Shown here piece by piece: positions 15,157 through 21,775 of a DNA stretch of 27,111 nt. The notes under the pieces are model-generated. The model was given only the letters and a program-made list of their open reading frames with translations, searched no databases and was not told where the DNA came from. The stretch's first letter is position 1, and every line of letters begins with the position of its first letter. Origin of the DNA: an uncultured Oscillibacter sp. (GTDB taxonomy: Bacteria; Bacillota; Clostridia; Oscillospirales; Oscillospiraceae); contig CAJTZI010000030.1 in NCBI GenBank assembly GCA_910584075.1, positions 1-27,111 of the forward strand, given 5' to 3'. Both the position numbers and the translations under genes were made by a program.

Positions 15157-15378
15157 CTCGCCCTGACGGGCGGGGTAGATTCAGCCATGATGATGGCTGG
15201 TGCAATACACCCCCCATTTTCTCTTTTTCTGAGCGCAGAAAAAGAGAAAACGGGCCGTGCACGGTCCAAAAGAGAAAAAGACTTTTTGGTCCTTGCGGGA
15301 GTGCGCTCCATTCATCGGAGCTGCTGAGGGAATTTGATGGGTAGACGCAAGGACGTTCTTCTCTTCCCGCGCTTCGCG
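15157..15378 (+). repeat. Structured intergenic repeat, copy A (variant)
   Basis: 15157-15282 matches copies B and C in order: CGCCCTGACGGGCG hairpin, CAGCCATgatgATGGCTG hairpin, a CACCCCCCA block, a long T/A-rich hairpin (15217-15231 with 15236-15250, 15 bp), a CCGTGCACGG palindrome, then AAAAGAGAAAAAGAC. It then diverges and rejoins copy B near GACGCAAGG and TCTTCCCGCGCTTCGC (ending about 15378). The main hairpin differs from B and C on both arms yet stays perfectly paired. Copy A is not next to an XRE gene. Open frames across it are not believable. Confidence 0.8.
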
Positions 15379-15458
15379 CCTGGCGGCTCCGTGCTGGAAA
15401 GAGAGTTCGTCTACCGGCGATAGAACGGTGATCCGCCCGAACGGGGCGAGCCATGTGC

Positions 15459-15784
15459 GAAGCGCGGGAAGAGACGCTGGGGGCCTTGCGTCAAAGATGC
15501 AAAACAGCCTCGTGGGCAGTTACAACTGCGGCAGAGCGGTTCTGGGCGGAACGGGGTCAGACGCAGCCGGATTGAGACCGGCAAATTTCCGGGCACCGTC
15601 TGAGAAGGCCCCCGCATTTGGGCGAATTTGACCCTCGCGGTCAAATTCCGCCCCAGCGGCTTTTCTCTTTTGGACCGTGCACGGCCCGTTTTCTCTTTTC
15701 GGCGCAACCGAAAAGAGAAAATGGGGGGTGCATTGCACCAGCCATCATCATGGCTGAAATCCTCCCCGCCCGCAAGGGCGAGCA
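15459..15784 (-). repeat. Structured intergenic repeat, copy B, abutting the XRE gene
   Basis: Read on the minus strand, the repeat begins with TGCTCGCCC at 15784, directly after the XRE stop codon (15785-15787). It is nearly identical to copy C through 15624. It includes a 14-bp hairpin (15689-15702 with 15708-15721), a GTGCAC-centred palindrome and a 10-bp AATTTGACC/GGTCAAATT hairpin. It continues to about 15459, where TCTTCCCGCGCTTCGC matches the end of copy A. A and B therefore face each other as a large imperfect inverted repeat. Confidence 0.8.
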
Positions 15785-16006
15785 TCACTCCCGCTCCTGG
15801 GAGCGCCCCAGCAGATAATCTGTCGTAACACCAAAATAATCCGCAAGAGTGCATAATGTCAAGACCGGAATATTGACATCTCCGTGTTCCATCCTCTGAT
15901 AATGTCGAAGGGTTACTTCCAATAGTTCCGCCATACCCTTCTGATATACCCTTTTCTCTTTACGCAATTTACGCAGCCGATGACCTAAAATCTCTAATGT
16001 TTCCAT
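15785..16006 (-). CDS. Small XRE-family helix-turn-helix regulator (module 1)
   Basis: A 73-residue protein that is a single Cro/C1-type DNA-binding domain, with the helix-turn-helix at about residues 18-45 (YQKGMAELLEVTLRHYQRME) and the usual tail LADYFGVTTDYLLGRS. The start is ATG 16006, preceded by a weak AAAGAGAG site. It is divergent from a small gene at 16086, whose promoter lies in the shared 79-bp spacer. A palindrome in that promoter is the likely operator. Repeat copy B starts immediately after the stop codon. The same arrangement recurs at 26.4-27.1 kb. Confidence 0.85.
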   Translation of the reverse strand: METLEILGHRLRKLRKEKRVYQKGMAELLEVTLRHYQRMEHGDVNIPVLTLCTLADYFGVTTDYLLGRSQERE

Positions 16007-16016
16007 AAAACTCTCT

Positions 16017-16045
16017 TTGACAAGTGACTTTAAAAGTCGTATAAT
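16017..16045 (+). promoter_or_regulatory. Consensus promoter of the module 1 small gene
   Basis: TTGACA (16017-16022) and TATAAT (16040-16045) are both perfect and spaced by 17 bp, on the plus strand, 40 bp before the small gene start. Confidence 0.9.
16026..16038. promoter_or_regulatory. Probable XRE operator inside the promoter spacer (module 1)
   Basis: GACTTT-A-AAAGTC is a perfect 6-bp inverted repeat around one base. It lies wholly within the 17-bp spacer between the -35 and -10 boxes. A repressor bound here would block the promoter. Binding by the adjacent XRE protein is inference. Confidence 0.6.
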
Positions 16046-16085
16046 CAATATACACCATTAAAGGTCGTTCTTGGGAGGCTTTGCT

Positions 16086-16337
16086 ATGAATCCAATTGAC
16101 GAAAGACTCTTCGACTCCTATTGCTGCCCCATCCTGCAAAACGCGGAAAATTTCGACGAAACTGCTTTGCAAAAAGTCATTGACAGTTTCCCCTTGGCAA
16201 AGGAACACCGCACCAAATTGATCGACGTCTTTTTTGACAGCTACATGCAGTGGTCTCTGGACGCCTTCGCCGCAGGCCTCCACCTGGGGCTCTCACTGGG
16301 CAGTGATGTCCGCCGCGGACGCCCCCAGCAGGTCTAG
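16086..16337 (+). CDS. Small protein divergent from XRE (module 1 partner)
   Basis: An 83-residue, mostly helical, slightly acidic protein of unknown function. It shares the C-terminal pattern F61..G64-L65.L67-G68..L71..D74.R76-R77-G78 with the 68-residue protein at 26406-26612, allowing a one-residue gap. The style also recalls DUF6809-type clostridial proteins, a weak impression. The start is ATG 16086, with GGGAGG 8 nt upstream. It is driven by a consensus promoter with an internal palindrome, next to a divergent XRE gene. Its last 45 bp overlap the end of the convergent YbaK-like gene. Confidence 0.8.
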   Translation: MNPIDERLFDSYCCPILQNAENFDETALQKVIDSFPLAKEHRTKLIDVFFDSYMQWSLDAFAAGLHLGLSLGSDVRRGRPQQV

Positions 16338-16793
16338 CAGCGCCTGGGGCGAAACCTCCACCTGCGCCCCGATGCGTCCGGCAGAAATGTAAACCGTCTC
16401 ATACGCCAGCGCCGTCTCGTGAAACACTGTGGGATACCGCTTCTTCATCCCCACGGGGCTGCACCCGCCCCGGATGTATCCCGTGACCTCATTGATCTCC
16501 GCCACGCGGAGCAGCTCCACCGACTTCTCCCCTACGGCCCTGGCCGCCTTTTTCAGGTCCAGGCTCTCCGGCGCGGGCACCTCAAAGACGTAAATCCCGC
16601 CGGAGGCGCCGCGGGCCGCCAGGGTCTTGAAGCCCCGGGCAGGGTCCTGGCCCAGGGCCTCCGCCACGTGGAGTCCGTACTCCCGGGTGCCCTCCGGGCC
16701 CTGGGTCTCCTCGTAGAAACGGGCGGTATAGGGGACCTTTTCCCGGTCCAGAATCCGCATCACATTGGTCTTCTCCTCTTTGTGCTTTGCCAT
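16293..16793 (-). CDS. YbaK/ProX-family aminoacyl-tRNA deacylase
   Basis: A 166-residue YbaK-type editing protein, a family that hydrolyses mischarged tRNAs such as Cys-tRNA(Pro). Family signs include MRILDREKVPYTARFYE at the start, FKTLAARG, the AARAVGEKSVELL helix with the conserved Lys, GYIRGGCSPVGMKK and the final VYISAGRIGAQVEVSP strand. The start is ATG 16793, preceded by GAGGTG. The open frame goes further upstream inside the EamA gene but has no sense there. The EamA stop is 2 nt before this ATG, so the genes are coupled. Confidence 0.9.
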   Translation of the reverse strand: MAKHKEEKTNVMRILDREKVPYTARFYEETQGPEGTREYGLHVAEALGQDPARGFKTLAARGASGGIYVFEVPAPESLDLKKAARAVGEKSVELLRVAEINEVTGYIRGGCSPVGMKKRYPTVFHETALAYETVYISAGRIGAQVEVSPQALLDLLGASAADITAQ

Positions 16794-16795
16794 AC

Positions 16796-17698
16796 TCACC
16801 TCAAAATGTACACGCCCGCCAGGACGCACAGAATCCCCGTCAGGGACAAGGGGGACAGGGGCTCCCCAAAGGCCAGGATGCCCACCAGGGCGGCCGCCGC
16901 CGGCTCCAGGCTGGCCATGATGGACGCCTTGCCGGACTCCACCCGGGCCAGACCCCGGGTGTACAGAATATACGGCGCCACCGTGGAGAATACCACCAGT
17001 CCCAGTGACAGCAGCCACTGCCGGGGCGACCCCAGCGCCGCCGCCATCCGCTCCGGGCGCAGCAGCACCAGGGACGCCGGACCCGCGAAGAGAAACGTCC
17101 ACACCGTCACGGTCATTGGGCCGTAATGGGCCAGGGCGTACCGGCCGAAAATGCTGTACAGTGCGTAGAAAAACCCGGACCCCAGGCCCAGCAGGACGCC
17201 GCCCGCCGTCACCGTCAGGTCCCCGGCGAAGACGCCGCACACCAGCGCGCAGCCCAGCAGCGTCAGCGCCAGGGCCAGCAGCTTCTTTTTTGTCACAGGC
17301 TCGTGCCAAAGAACCGACGACAGTACCACCACAAAGGACGGCGCGGTGTACAGCAGGATGGACGCCGCCGCCAGGGAGCAGATCCGCTGGCAGGAGAAGT
17401 AGCACACCGTGAACAGCAGCACGCTGATCACGCCGGTTCCGAAGAAGTATTTCAGGTGCTCCCGGCGGACGCGGAACACACTCCGGTCTCTAATGGCGAA
17501 CACCGCGGCCAGCAGAAGCATTCCGCCGAAGTTCCGCACCACCACGATGTCCGTGGGGGTGAAGCCCCCGGCCATCAGGTTCCGGTTCCACAGGCCGATC
17601 ACGCCCCACAGCGCCGCCGCCGCCAGAATCGAGGCGTAAGCCCCTCTTTTTGCGGCGGGCTCCGCCGGTAGGGCGGTCTTTTTTTCTGTTCCCTCCAT
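16796..17698 (-). CDS. EamA/DMT-family transporter
   Basis: A 300-residue membrane protein with about ten hydrophobic helices in two repeated halves (an EamA domain twice), as in RhaT/YdcZ-type drug and metabolite exporters. The first half starts SILAAAALWGVIGLWNR; the second contains LLGLGSGFFYALYSIFGRYAL and ends GEPLSPLSLTGILCVLAGVYIL. The substrate is unknown. The start is ATG 17698, with GGAGG 7 nt upstream; it overlaps the preceding stop codon (TGATG). It is cotranscribed with the DHHW/MBOAT genes upstream, though a shared function is not shown. Confidence 0.88.
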   Translation of the reverse strand: MEGTEKKTALPAEPAAKRGAYASILAAAALWGVIGLWNRNLMAGGFTPTDIVVVRNFGGMLLLAAVFAIRDRSVFRVRREHLKYFFGTGVISVLLFTVCYFSCQRICSLAAASILLYTAPSFVVVLSSVLWHEPVTKKKLLALALTLLGCALVCGVFAGDLTVTAGGVLLGLGSGFFYALYSIFGRYALAHYGPMTVTVWTFLFAGPASLVLLRPERMAAALGSPRQWLLSLGLVVFSTVAPYILYTRGLARVESGKASIMASLEPAAAALVGILAFGEPLSPLSLTGILCVLAGVYILR

Positions 17699-18891
17699 CA
17701 CGGGTCCTCCCACACATAGTTGTTGCCGCCCCCCAGGTAATAAAACGTGTCGTTCTGGATGCAGAGCACCACATCGGGCCGGTGGATTTCCACATACTCC
17801 CGCATGGACATCCCGTCGTAGTGCCGCAGGTCCAGGACCCTGGTCTCGTTGAAGGACGCGTACAGCAGGGTCTCCAGGGCGTTGGTGAATGAATCGCCAA
17901 AGATCAGGGCGTTTGGCAGCTGGGGACGGCCTGTCTCCAGCACCGTCTCGGCGAAGTCCCCGCCCATATACAGGTTGTAGGTGGCGGGCAGGTAATCCGC
18001 CTCCGGCAGGACGAAGAGCGGTCTGTCCGACGGCTCCCCGTTGTCGTACCGGATGAAGGGCACCGGGTCTCTCTGTACGCCGATGACAGCTCCCTCGCCG
18101 TTGGGCCAGAGGTTGTAGAGCTTGCGGTTTCGGGTGGCGATATAGGGGTTGGGCAGCTCCCGGAAGTCCAGGTCCTCCTCCGTCAGCACCGGCAGGCTCC
18201 AGCCCGCCGCCGACAGATGCTCCAGGATCGCCCGATAGGCGGCATAGGCCCCGTAGTAACGATAGTGGTGGTCCACGGCGGAGTAATAGGCCTCCGGGTG
18301 TCCCTGGGCATCGTATACCGCGGCCATATCCAGGAAGTCCACCCCTGCTTCCGCCATGGCGCGGGCATAGGCCCCGTCTCCGGCGGAGGCCTCCGTCTCA
18401 TGGCCGCTGAGGTAATCGGGGTATCTGTCCCGGAAGTAGACCCGCTGCTCCGGGATTCCCGCGTAGCAGAAGACGCCGCCATAGCTCCGGACAAATTCGC
18501 TCAGTCTGGCGAAGGGCTCCGCCGCAGCCTCGGCCAGGGCGGGGTACTCCGCCGCCGCCCGCTCCTCATAGGGCAGCAGGGGCAGCAGCACATCCCCGGC
18601 AAAGACCACCTCGTTCACCGCAGGACGGCGCAGGAGGTTCATCTGTACCGCAGTGTCCGCCTTCAGCAGCGTGGTGCGGCCCGGGACATGGTCGGAGTAC
18701 CAGCTCTCCAGCCCGCTGCCCAGGGTCCCGTCCCACAGGGATTCCGCCGTGAGATCGGGAAACTCCGCAAGGGAGCGGTTTTCGTAGTAGGCCGTGGTGT
18801 CCTTCCGGGACCAGAGGGCCGTGCCCGCGGGCACCGCCAGCAGCGCCGCCAGCAGGCAGAGCAGAAAGGCCCTCTGTGAGAATGTTTCCAT
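17698..18891 (-). CDS. DHHW/AlgJ-like SGNH acetyltransferase partner protein
   Basis: A 397-residue exported protein with an N-terminal membrane anchor (about 8-26). It carries the two hallmark motifs of the AlgJ/AlgX/DHHW group: Asp207-His208-His209-Tyr210 in SAVDHHYRYYG, and Gly-Asp-Ser-Phe (332-335) with catalytic Ser334. Such proteins accept acyl groups delivered through the membrane by an MBOAT protein and pass them to a surface polymer, as AlgI/AlgJ do in alginate O-acetylation. The MBOAT gene lies immediately upstream on the same strand. The polymer acted on here is unknown. AAGGAGG is 8 nt before the ATG and overlaps the MBOAT stop region. Confidence 0.88.
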   Translation of the reverse strand: METFSQRAFLLCLLAALLAVPAGTALWSRKDTTAYYENRSLAEFPDLTAESLWDGTLGSGLESWYSDHVPGRTTLLKADTAVQMNLLRRPAVNEVVFAGDVLLPLLPYEERAAAEYPALAEAAAEPFARLSEFVRSYGGVFCYAGIPEQRVYFRDRYPDYLSGHETEASAGDGAYARAMAEAGVDFLDMAAVYDAQGHPEAYYSAVDHHYRYYGAYAAYRAILEHLSAAGWSLPVLTEEDLDFRELPNPYIATRNRKLYNLWPNGEGAVIGVQRDPVPFIRYDNGEPSDRPLFVLPEADYLPATYNLYMGGDFAETVLETGRPQLPNALIFGDSFTNALETLLYASFNETRVLDLRHYDGMSMREYVEIHRPDVVLCIQNDTFYYLGGGNNYVWEDP

Positions 18892-18903
18892 ATCCGGGCC
18901 TCC

Positions 18904-20325
18904 TTAAAACTGAAAATAGAGAAAAGAGCGGAAGGTAGAGCTCAGCAGCCGCACCGCCGAGAGGCCCAGCAGGCACAGGGCCATGAGCTTCGGCCCAAAG
19001 GCCAGCGCCGCCGTCGAAATCCGGCTCCCGTCCTCCCGCCGCCGCTCCAGCGCCCGGGAGAGCCGGTCCTTCACCGGCAGTGCCGCGGGGAGGGCGGCCA
19101 TCCACTCCCAGGCGTACTGCCGGAGGCAGTATTCCGCCTCGCCGCTCCAGAGCCCGCCGGGGGCGAAGCCCGCCATGGCGGAGAGCACGGCCCCCGCCTG
19201 TTCAAGGCTCCCGCTCCGGAACAGCACCCATCCGAAGTTGATCAGCACCAGCGCGTACACGTGCCGCAGGGGGCCGGGGAGCCGGTCCAGCGCCCCGCCC
19301 CAGAGGTACTTCTCCCCCATCAGCAGCGCGGCGTAGTAGAGACCCCAGATCACAAAGGTCCAAGCCGCGCCGTGCCACAGGCCCGTCAGCAGCCACACCG
19401 CCAGCAGGTTCAGCAAATGCCTCCCCCGGGAACAGCGGTTGCCTCCCAGGGGAATATACACATAGTCCCGAAACCAGCGGGAGAGGGTGATGTGCCAGCG
19501 CCGCCAGAACTCCGTGGCGGACCGGGCAATATAGGGATAGTCGAAGTTCTCCGGCAGAGGCAGGCCGAAGACCCCCCCCAGGCCCAGGGCCATGTCGGTG
19601 TAGCCGGAGAAGTCGAAGTACAATTGCAGAGTGTAGGCAATGGAGCCAATCCAGGCCAAACCCACAGTAAGCCGGTCCCCGGCGGAAAAGGCGGCGTTTG
19701 CGGCATTTCCCAAGGCGTCCGCCAGCAGGACTTTCTTTCCAAGGCCGAAGCAGAACCGCACCACCCCCGCCGAGATCTCCGGAACGGTCTCCCGCCGGTC
19801 CGCGAGAAGCGGCCCGAAGTCCCCGTACCGGACAATGGGCCCCTGGAGCAGCTGGGGAAAGAAGGCCGTATACAGCGCCAGGCGGGAGAGACGGCGCTCC
19901 GGCAGAACGGTTCCCCGGTACACGTCCGCAAGATACGACACGGACTGGAAGGAAAAAAACGAGATGCCCGCCGGGAGCAGGAGGCCGGGGACCGCCAGCT
20001 CCAGGCCCAGGGCGTTCAGGTTCTCCAGCAGGAAGCCGGTGTACTTGAAGCACACCAGCGGCAGCAGGTTCAGCGCCGCGGCAGCCCGGAAGACCGCCCG
20101 CCGGTGCCGCCGTCCCGGGGCCAGCAGCAGCCCCGCGGCCCAGCTCACAAGGCAGGACCAGACCAGCACCGGCAGCAGCCGCAGCCCGCCCCAGGCGTAG
20201 AAAATCAGGCTGAACAGCAGCAGGGCCCCATTGCGCCCTCCCCGCCAGCGGGCCGGTATGAGAAAATAGCACAGCACCGCCGCCGGCAGAAAGCCGAACA
20301 GAAACGCCATACTGCTGAAAGCCAT
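18904..20325 (-). CDS. MBOAT-family O-acyltransferase (AlgI/DltB type)
   Basis: A 473-residue polytopic membrane protein with about ten hydrophobic helices. MBOAT landmarks are present: SFFSFQSVSYLADVYRG, PQLLQGPIVRYGDF, DFSGYTDMALGLG, FWRRWHITLSRWFRDYVYIPLGG with His278, and GLWHGAAWTF with the expected catalytic His318. It should move an acyl group, probably acetyl, across the membrane for the DHHW partner encoded 12 bp downstream. The ATG at 20325 has only a weak AGAAG-type ribosome site. It resembles AlgI/PatA rather than DltB, since no dltA or dltC genes are nearby. Confidence 0.92.
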   Translation of the reverse strand: MAFSSMAFLFGFLPAAVLCYFLIPARWRGGRNGALLLFSLIFYAWGGLRLLPVLVWSCLVSWAAGLLLAPGRRHRRAVFRAAAALNLLPLVCFKYTGFLLENLNALGLELAVPGLLLPAGISFFSFQSVSYLADVYRGTVLPERRLSRLALYTAFFPQLLQGPIVRYGDFGPLLADRRETVPEISAGVVRFCFGLGKKVLLADALGNAANAAFSAGDRLTVGLAWIGSIAYTLQLYFDFSGYTDMALGLGGVFGLPLPENFDYPYIARSATEFWRRWHITLSRWFRDYVYIPLGGNRCSRGRHLLNLLAVWLLTGLWHGAAWTFVIWGLYYAALLMGEKYLWGGALDRLPGPLRHVYALVLINFGWVLFRSGSLEQAGAVLSAMAGFAPGGLWSGEAEYCLRQYAWEWMAALPAALPVKDRLSRALERRREDGSRISTAALAFGPKLMALCLLGLSAVRLLSSTFRSFLYFQF

Positions 20326-20363
20326 GGAATCACTTCTCTTTCCTTGGGACCCGTGTCCCGAAA

Positions 20364-21020
20364 CTAGGGGATCATGCGGAGGGCGTAGCAGTAGCCCCCC
20401 AGCAAAAGCAGCGGAAACACCACCCAGCCCGCTTTTTGGCAGGCGAGATAGAAGTCCGAGGGCTCCGGGTCCCGGACGTCACAGCAGTGCTGGAGGTAGA
20501 ACATGGTCATGGGGAAGGCCGCGTCCAATGCCGCGAAAACGGTGCAGAGCAGTATCAAAACGTACATCCCCCAGCTGCCCTGGCTCTCCAGCTCCGGTCC
20601 CAGGGCAAACCCCAAGATGGCGTTTCTGCCCACCTCAAAGCCGCTCCAGGGATCCTGGGTTCCGCCCCGGACGGTGATAAAACCCGTGTCGTCCCAGCTC
20701 CCGTCCGGCCTGTACCAGCCGAAGGGGTCCTCCGAATCATAGCCGCCCCCAAACAGCGGCACCCCGCTTTTGGTGATCCGGATGCCGTCCACCGCCGCCC
20801 CCCGCTCCGTCCGGATGGGGGCCAGGGGGTAGTCCACCACGCAGACACCGTCCAACACGCCCTCGATTTGAAGCTCCACCGCGGCCCGGATGTCGCTGCC
20901 CCGGGTGACGGTGATGGTCACCGGAGTGCCGTGGGCTCTGCCGGTGTAGGCGGTCACATTCTGGGCAGGACTCTCCGGCCGCAGCAGGGTCTCCCAGGGT
21001 CTGTTCACATAAGCCCGCAT
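20364..21020 (-). CDS. C-terminal part of a membrane protein gene split by a MITE
   Basis: A 218-codon frame whose first eight codons (MRAYVNRP) come from the inserted element; the host part starts at Trp9. It continues with a beta-rich soluble region (AYTGRAHGTPVTITVTRG, DGIRITKSGVPLFGGGYDSEDPFGWY), a helix near 150-170, and a final hydrophobic helix near 197-213. Removing 20996-21159 joins it in frame to the fragment at 21158-21274. That restores a protein of about 248 residues with an N-terminal anchor and two more membrane helices. The ATG at 21020 has no clear ribosome site, so expression of this half is doubtful. The family is unrecognised. It is followed by the MBOAT gene. Confidence 0.7.
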   Translation of the reverse strand: MRAYVNRPWETLLRPESPAQNVTAYTGRAHGTPVTITVTRGSDIRAAVELQIEGVLDGVCVVDYPLAPIRTERGAAVDGIRITKSGVPLFGGGYDSEDPFGWYRPDGSWDDTGFITVRGGTQDPWSGFEVGRNAILGFALGPELESQGSWGMYVLILLCTVFAALDAAFPMTMFYLQHCCDVRDPEPSDFYLACQKAGWVVFPLLLLGGYCYALRMIP

Positions 21021-21159
21021 GTGCGGATTTTCGAGTAAATCTTAGCCGGATGCGAAGCAAAAATTTGCAGGCGTACTGGCGTACGGCAAAAATTTTTAAC
21101 GATGCAGGCGACAAAATTTGCCGAAAAGACGTGCGCGTGGGCTTATGCGAACAGGCCCT
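20996..21159. mobile_element. MITE-like element, 164 bp
   Basis: The ends are imperfect inverted repeats of about 30 bp: AGGGTCTGTTCACATAAGCC at 20996, and the reverse complement of AGGGCCTGTTCGCATAAGCC at the other end (21140-21159). The interior is AT-richer than the host, with AAAAATTT tracts and a CGTACtggCGTACG hairpin, and encodes nothing. It interrupts a coding sequence that is in frame again if exactly these bases are removed. I cannot find a clear target-site duplication. The size and lack of coding capacity fit a MITE. Confidence 0.8.
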
Positions 21160-21274
21160 AGAAGTACGCGCCCTTTTGGGCGTGGCTGACGACGGTGAGG
21201 ACGGCAAACAGCACGGCCATCCCCGCCAGGATCAGCAGTACGATTTTTTGGAATCGGGTGCGCTCTTCGTCCAT
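21158..21274 (-). pseudogene. N-terminal fragment of the MITE-split membrane protein gene
   Basis: ATG 21274 (AGGGG 8 nt upstream) begins a 38-codon frame: charged start MDEERTRFQK, one hydrophobic helix (IVLLILAGMAVLFAVLTVV), then SHAQKGAYF. It stops at TAG, whose last two bases come from the inserted element. Joined across the element, TAC TTC T + GG GAG restores a Trp codon and reads into the frame ending at 20364. It lies 13 bp after the YjbR gene. Confidence 0.75.
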
Positions 21275-21287
21275 GGCGTGTCCCCTC

Positions 21288-21665
21288 TCAGTCTCCCAAA
21301 ATCTCCTTTTGGACATACTTAGGCAGTTTTTGCATGATCAGCCGGTGGGACTGGGCGCACAGGTCCCGCAGGACCTCGTCGGGCAGATCGCCGTCCAGAA
21401 GGCACGCGATCCAGAGGCGCTTGTCGCAGTAGAAGCCGGGTAAAATCTCCGGGTACTGGGCCCGCAGGAGCTCTGACTCCGCCGGGGCGCACTTGAGATT
21501 TACCAGGTCGTGGCCACCGTAGGTCTCGTATTTTGCCTCCGGCGTACAGACGGCGGCGAAGAGCTTGCCCCGGATCATGTAGCGGAACCAGGCCCACTCC
21601 GGTTTGTAATCCTTCTCTGTGCCGGGGAGGGAGAGGAGGTAGTCGTCTAACCATTCGTATTTCAT
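21288..21665 (-). CDS. MmcQ/YjbR-family protein
   Basis: A 125-residue protein spanning one MmcQ/YjbR domain (CyaY-like, DNA-binding fold by structure; exact role unknown). Typical features are the start MKYEWLDDYLLSLPGTEKDYK, the WFRYMIRGKLFAAV strand pair, the VNLKCAPAESELLRAQYP segment and the closing LIMQKLPKYVQKEI helix. The start is the ATG at 21665, with GAGG 8 nt upstream, rather than the ATG six codons earlier, which has no site. It probably forms an operon with the downstream membrane and acyltransferase genes. Confidence 0.85.
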   Translation of the reverse strand: MKYEWLDDYLLSLPGTEKDYKPEWAWFRYMIRGKLFAAVCTPEAKYETYGGHDLVNLKCAPAESELLRAQYPEILPGFYCDKRLWIACLLDGDLPDEVLRDLCAQSHRLIMQKLPKYVQKEILGD

Positions 21666-21698
21666 AGATGCGTCCTCTTTCATGATGTGTCGTATTCA

Positions 21699-21764
21699 CG
21701 GCGGCGGCCCGCCGCGCCCGCAGAGGCTCTGCCCCTGCACCCCGCAAGCCTTTGAAAAAGGCTT
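21699..21764 (-). repeat. Three-hairpin intergenic sequence after uvrB
   Basis: Reading the minus strand, three hairpins follow the uvrB stop within 80 bp: AAGCCTTT/AAAGGCTT (21746-21764), GCAGAG/CTCTGC, and a GCGGCGG-type palindrome (about 21700-21715). I remember similar strings after genes in related genomes, but this is the only copy here. It may be a terminator or processing element; there is no T run after the first stem. Confidence 0.4.
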
Positions 21765-21775
21765 GACCGAAACTT

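Noticed and set aside
15027..15311. Upstream extension of trmFO to 15311
   Set aside because: The extension translates GC-rich spacer and repeat DNA; the ATG at 15026 has a strong ribosome site and gives the conserved flavin-binding N-terminus.
15152..15854. Several open frames of 66-100 codons across the repeats, in different frames, giving repeated peptides such as HDDGWCN and PPIFSF
   Set aside because: They follow the repeat copies on either strand, lack ribosome sites, and differ in frame between copies. The hairpin structure explains the sequence better than coding does.
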